Positions 61,320 to 64,000 of a DNA stretch of 64,000 nucleotides are shown here, piece after piece; position 1 is the stretch's first letter, and each line of letters begins with the position of its first letter. The notes beneath the pieces are model-generated. The model saw only the letters and a program-made list of their open reading frames with translations. It had not been told where the DNA came from and did not search any database. The stretch spans positions 1 through 64,000 of the forward strand of contig JBGAUK010000001.1 of assembly GCA_044228695.1 (NCBI GenBank). The letters are read 5' to 3'. The position numbers and the translations under genes are program-made. The DNA is from M0108 sp044228695 (GTDB lineage Bacteria > Pseudomonadota > Gammaproteobacteria > Chromatiales > Chromatiaceae).

Positions 61320-62401
61320 GGGGAAACCCCCGGCAGGACTTGAGCCGCCACCAGTACCTCGGCAACGGCGATGTCCCGCATGCAATCGAAGACGCCCTGA
61401 CAGGTCGGCCGGCGCTTGCAGGGGGAACAGGGCCGGGGGTGATAGAGGACCCGGGCATTGTAGCGCCCCGTTTTCAGGTAGGGGCAGGTCGAACCGAACA
61501 GCAGCAGGCTGGGCCGGCCAAAGGCGATGCCCATGTGGCTCAGTCCCGTATCCACGCCGATGACCAGGCGGCTCCCCTCGATCAGGGCCGCGGCCTGGAG
61601 CAGACTGGTCGTCCCCGCCAGGTTGATCAGGCTCTGGGTTGGAGCTGGATCAGGGTCACCGCCAGGATCGGCCCCCGCCAGACTCAGGATTCTGGCGCCC
61701 GCCTCGCGATCCCCGGGCCCTCCCAGCATCAGCACCCGCCAGCCCAGAGCGCGCTTCAACTCCCCCGCCAGCCGGGCCCAGCGGTCCTCGAACCAGTGCT
61801 TCTGCGGCCGGGTGGTGAAGGGGCAGAAGACCACATAGCCTGCCGCCAGCCCTTCCCGCTCGATCAGGGCCCGCGCGAAGGCCCGGTCGGCTTCCCCCGG
61901 GACCAAAACCATGGCAAAGTCCGCCAGCGGCAGACCCAGTTGCTCCGCCAGAAACCGGTACTCGGAACCGATGCCCTCCGGATCGCCGCCCCGGGGCACG
62001 ATCCGCGTCATCAGCCACTGGCTGGCCTCGCGGGAACCCAAGCCAATCCGCACCCGGGCGCCGGTCAGCCAGGCGGGCAGGCCACTCTTCAGCAGGCCCT
62101 GCAGATCGATGACCCAGTCAAATCCTTGCCCGCGCAACTCGGTGCGCAAGGCGCGGGCGCGTCGCCACAAGTCCCCCCAGTGTCGCTCGCGCCACAGGAC
62201 CTTCCACTCAGTGAGGGGCCAGGTGATGATCTGGTCCAGATCGGGATGGTACCGCAGCAGGGGGGCACACTCGGGTTGCACCAGCCAGGCGATATGAGCC
62301 TGGGGGTAGGCGCGCCTCAAGGCGGAGATGAAGGGCGAGGCAAAGACGATGTCACCAATGGCACTGAGACGAATCAGCAGGATGCGCGACGGCGGGGTCA
62401 T
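61316..62401 (-). CDS. Heptosyltransferase family protein (GT9)
   Basis: The 361-aa GT9 enzyme has ILLIRLSAIGDIVFASPFIS (family N-terminus), FDWVIDLQGLLKSGLPAWLT, YVVFCPFTTRPQKHWFEDRW, and GVDTGLSHMGIAFGRPSLLL followed by FGST. The Cys-rich CSPCKRRPTCQGVFDCMRDI lies at the end. It acts in LPS inner-core assembly at the cytosolic face. ATG 62401 (MTPPSRILLIRLS) is chosen over the upstream ATG at 62467. The symbol (waaC/waaF/other) cannot be fixed. Confidence 0.93.
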   Translation of the reverse strand: MTPPSRILLIRLSAIGDIVFASPFISALRRAYPQAHIAWLVQPECAPLLRYHPDLDQIITWPLTEWKVLWRERHWGDLWRRARALRTELRGQGFDWVIDLQGLLKSGLPAWLTGARVRIGLGSREASQWLMTRIVPRGGDPEGIGSEYRFLAEQLGLPLADFAMVLVPGEADRAFARALIEREGLAAGYVVFCPFTTRPQKHWFEDRWARLAGELKRALGWRVLMLGGPGDREAGARILSLAGADPGGDPDPAPTQSLINLAGTTSLLQAAALIEGSRLVIGVDTGLSHMGIAFGRPSLLLFGSTCPYLKTGRYNARVLYHPRPCSPCKRRPTCQGVFDCMRDIAVAEVLVAAQVLPGVSP

Positions 62402-62430
62402 GGGCTCGCCAGCTTCAGGGTCGGACGGGT

Positions 62431-63216
62431 TCAAACCCCGTCCGGCACCCAGGCCGCCAAGCGGCACAGAGCCTGGACCAGGGCCGGGTCCTCGGCACGC
62501 TCGGCCAGCTCGACGCGCACAAAGCCCAGCCGCTCGGCATCCAGACGGGTACGGTCACTGACCACCGCCAGAGGGGTGGCCAGGAGGCGTTCCCGGCCTG
62601 CCTCGCCCAGGATACGCATCAGGTTATCCAGGATCTCGCCACTGGTGGCGGTGACGAACTGGACGTCGCGCTCCCAGCCCGCCAGCAGGGCCGCGGGTTC
62701 GACCTCGGGCAAGGCGCGACGATAGACCTCGGCATAGGCCACCTCGGCGCCACGCGCCCTCAGGGTCTCGCCCAGCAGAGGCCGTCCACCCTCCCCACGC
62801 ACGATGAGGGCCCTCAAGCCGCCGAGTTCCTGGAGTTCCGGCAGGGCGAGGAGGGCCTCGCTGTCGTAGCGGCCCTCGGGCACCAGATCCGGGGCGCGGC
62901 CAGCGGCGGTCAGGGCCTCGGCGGTAGCCTTGCCCACCGCCGCCAGACGCGGACTGGCCGGCAGGAATCCGCCGGGAAACAGGGTTAGCGCATAGTCCAC
63001 GGCGTTGCGGCTGGTGAAAAACAGCAGATCCGCTGGTTCGGCCGCCAGGAGGCGCCGGGCGCTCTCCTGATCGCCAGCGGCCTCGATCTCGATCGTCGGA
63101 AAGGCAAGGGCTCGGCCACCGGCGGCCGCGATCAGTTGGCACAGAGCCGCGGCCTGGGCCCGGGGCCGGGTCACCAGGACGCCGCGTCCGGCGAGATCAC
63201 AGGGGGTGGACGACAC
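62431..63216 (-). CDS. hemD: Uroporphyrinogen-III synthase
   Basis: The 261-aa protein fits HemD: VLVTRPRAQAAALCQLIAAA, LLFFTSRNAVDYAL, RLAAVGKATAEALTAAGR, and FVTATSGEILDNL in the second half. It cyclises hydroxymethylbilane to uroporphyrinogen III for heme, siroheme, cobalamin and bacteriochlorophyll. It starts at GTG 63216, 6 bp after the hemC stop, and the GGAGGG Shine-Dalgarno lies within the hemC end. Confidence 0.93.
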   Translation of the reverse strand: MSSTPCDLAGRGVLVTRPRAQAAALCQLIAAAGGRALAFPTIEIEAAGDQESARRLLAAEPADLLFFTSRNAVDYALTLFPGGFLPASPRLAAVGKATAEALTAAGRAPDLVPEGRYDSEALLALPELQELGGLRALIVRGEGGRPLLGETLRARGAEVAYAEVYRRALPEVEPAALLAGWERDVQFVTATSGEILDNLMRILGEAGRERLLATPLAVVSDRTRLDAERLGFVRVELAERAEDPALVQALCRLAAWVPDGV

Positions 63217-63222
63217 CGGGGC

Positions 63223-64000
63223 TCAACCCTCCGCCAGGGCCTGGAGGATCGCATGGGCACCCTGGGCGATCAGCTCATCCGCCACTTGCATGCCCAGTTC
63301 CTCCGCCTGGGCGCGGGGCGCCGCCTGCTCGGCCACCAGCAGACAGGTACCATCCGGGGTACCGACCAGGCCCCGCAGCCAGAGTTCGTCGCCCTTCAGA
63401 ACCGCGTGACCGGCGATCGGGACCTGGCATCCACCCTGGAGGCGGCGGTTCATGGCGCGCTCGGCACCCACCCGCGTGGCCGTATCCGGGTGATGCAGGG
63501 GCGCCAGCAAGGCCAGGACCCGGGCATCGTCCATCCGGCATTCGATGCCGACGGCCCCCTGGCCGATGGCCGGCAGGCTCTCGTTGATGCTCAGACGGGA
63601 GCGGATGCGGCCTTCGAAACCCAGGCGCATCAGGCCAGCGGCGGCCAGGAGGATGGCATCGAACTCCCCACTGTCCAGCTTGGCCAAGCGGCTGTTGACG
63701 TTGCCACGCAGGGGCTGGATGTCCAGGTCTGGCCGCCGGGCGGTGAGTTGGCACTGACGGCGCAGGCTGGAGGTGCCGACACGCGCCCCTTGAGGGAGAT
63801 CGGCTAACCGCTCGAAGCGCTGAGAGACGAAGGCGTCGCGGGGGTCCTCGCGCTCCAGAATGACCGGCAGAAAGAGGCCCTCGGGCAATTCCACCGGCAC
63901 GTCCTTGGTGGAATGGACGGCGATATCCGCCGACCCATCCATGAGACCCTGTTCCAATTCCTTGACAAAGAGGCCCTTGCCACCAATTTTGGCTAAGGGG
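63223..64000 (-). CDS. hemC: Hydroxymethylbilane synthase (porphobilinogen deaminase), 5' end outside the window
   Basis: The open frame runs to the window edge and reads LAKIGGKGLFVKELEQGLMD, then GSADIAVHSTKDVPVELPEG, GTSSLRRQCQL and LRGNVNSRLAKLDSGEFDAI. The cofactor-binding Cys of LQGGCQVPIAGHA carries the dipyrromethane. HemC polymerises four porphobilinogens. About the first 50 residues are missing. It leads hemD in the usual order. Confidence 0.96.
   Translation of the reverse strand, partial: PLAKIGGKGLFVKELEQGLMDGSADIAVHSTKDVPVELPEGLFLPVILEREDPRDAFVSQRFERLADLPQGARVGTSSLRRQCQLTARRPDLDIQPLRGNVNSRLAKLDSGEFDAILLAAAGLMRLGFEGRIRSRLSINESLPAIGQGAVGIECRMDDARVLALLAPLHHPDTATRVGAERAMNRRLQGGCQVPIAGHAVLKGDELWLRGLVGTPDGTCLLVAEQAAPRAQAEELGMQVADELIAQGAHAILQALAEG

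Noticed and set aside
1..64000. tRNA, rRNA or riboswitch genes
   Set aside because: I saw no cloverleaf with a conserved T-loop, no rRNA-like sequence and no known riboswitch core; a covariance-model scan would be the proper test.

Overview
The window is GC-rich, densely coding gammaproteobacterial DNA. Several features point to a Chromatiales-like, anaerobically respiring or phototrophic sulfur bacterium. These are a Tat-exported PsrA/PhsA-type molybdo-enzyme operon behind a near-perfect FNR-type site, homodimeric AceE, WaaA and heptosyltransferase LPS genes, hemCD, and a secreted coiled-coil repeat protein reminiscent of sulfur-globule proteins. Genus cannot be fixed from the sequence alone.

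Layout. 0-9.6 kb: thiolase 3' end, a DUF2076 protein, dinD beside a 5'-truncated AlbA_2/HATPase-type gene, a giant alpha-2-macroglobulin and a small exported repeat protein. 9.6-27.2 kb: an accessory envelope region with a SulP transporter, two paralogous AraC regulators, two paralogous 835-aa arylsulfatases, a DUF1254/DUF1214 protein, a lipoprotein, an outer-membrane barrel, a DUF2092 protein, an MscS-type channel and a frameshifted membrane protein. Three otherwise different small exported proteins in this region share the motif GRPxTPxSxAGxxRR, which is the strongest candidate for an undescribed system here.

27.2-34.8 kb: a PAS-PAS-GAF-GGDEF-EAL protein with a CZB-like tail and a bicupin, then a graveyard of mobile and toxin remnants (AAA+ fragment, ParE fragment, IS110 fragment fused to an opposing transposase fragment). 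34.8-44.4 kb: a complete type I-C CRISPR-Cas locus, cas3-cas5-cas8c-cas7-[DUF433-DUF5615]-cas4-cas1-cas2-array (12 repeats), all on the minus strand. A toxin-antitoxin-like pair is embedded in the operon by overlapping reading frames. The TA pair, adaptation genes and array lie between two ~276-bp direct repeats, each carrying a DUF433 gene and the 3' end of cas7.

44.8-64 kb: pyruvate dehydrogenase aceE-aceF (two copies of a mobile-looking repeat lie in frame in the E2 linker), chorismate lyase, a PCMT-like methyltransferase, and the psrABC-like operon with TorD-like and HybE-like chaperone genes. The TorD-like gene is broken by a 9-N assembly gap flanked by a 78-bp duplication. An unlisted 42-aa membrane miniprotein lies antisense between psrC and torD. 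The window ends with a minus-strand block hemC-hemD-heptosyltransferase-two GT4 glycosyltransferases-polysaccharide deacetylase-waaA, which serves tetrapyrrole synthesis and cell-surface glycan or LPS assembly.
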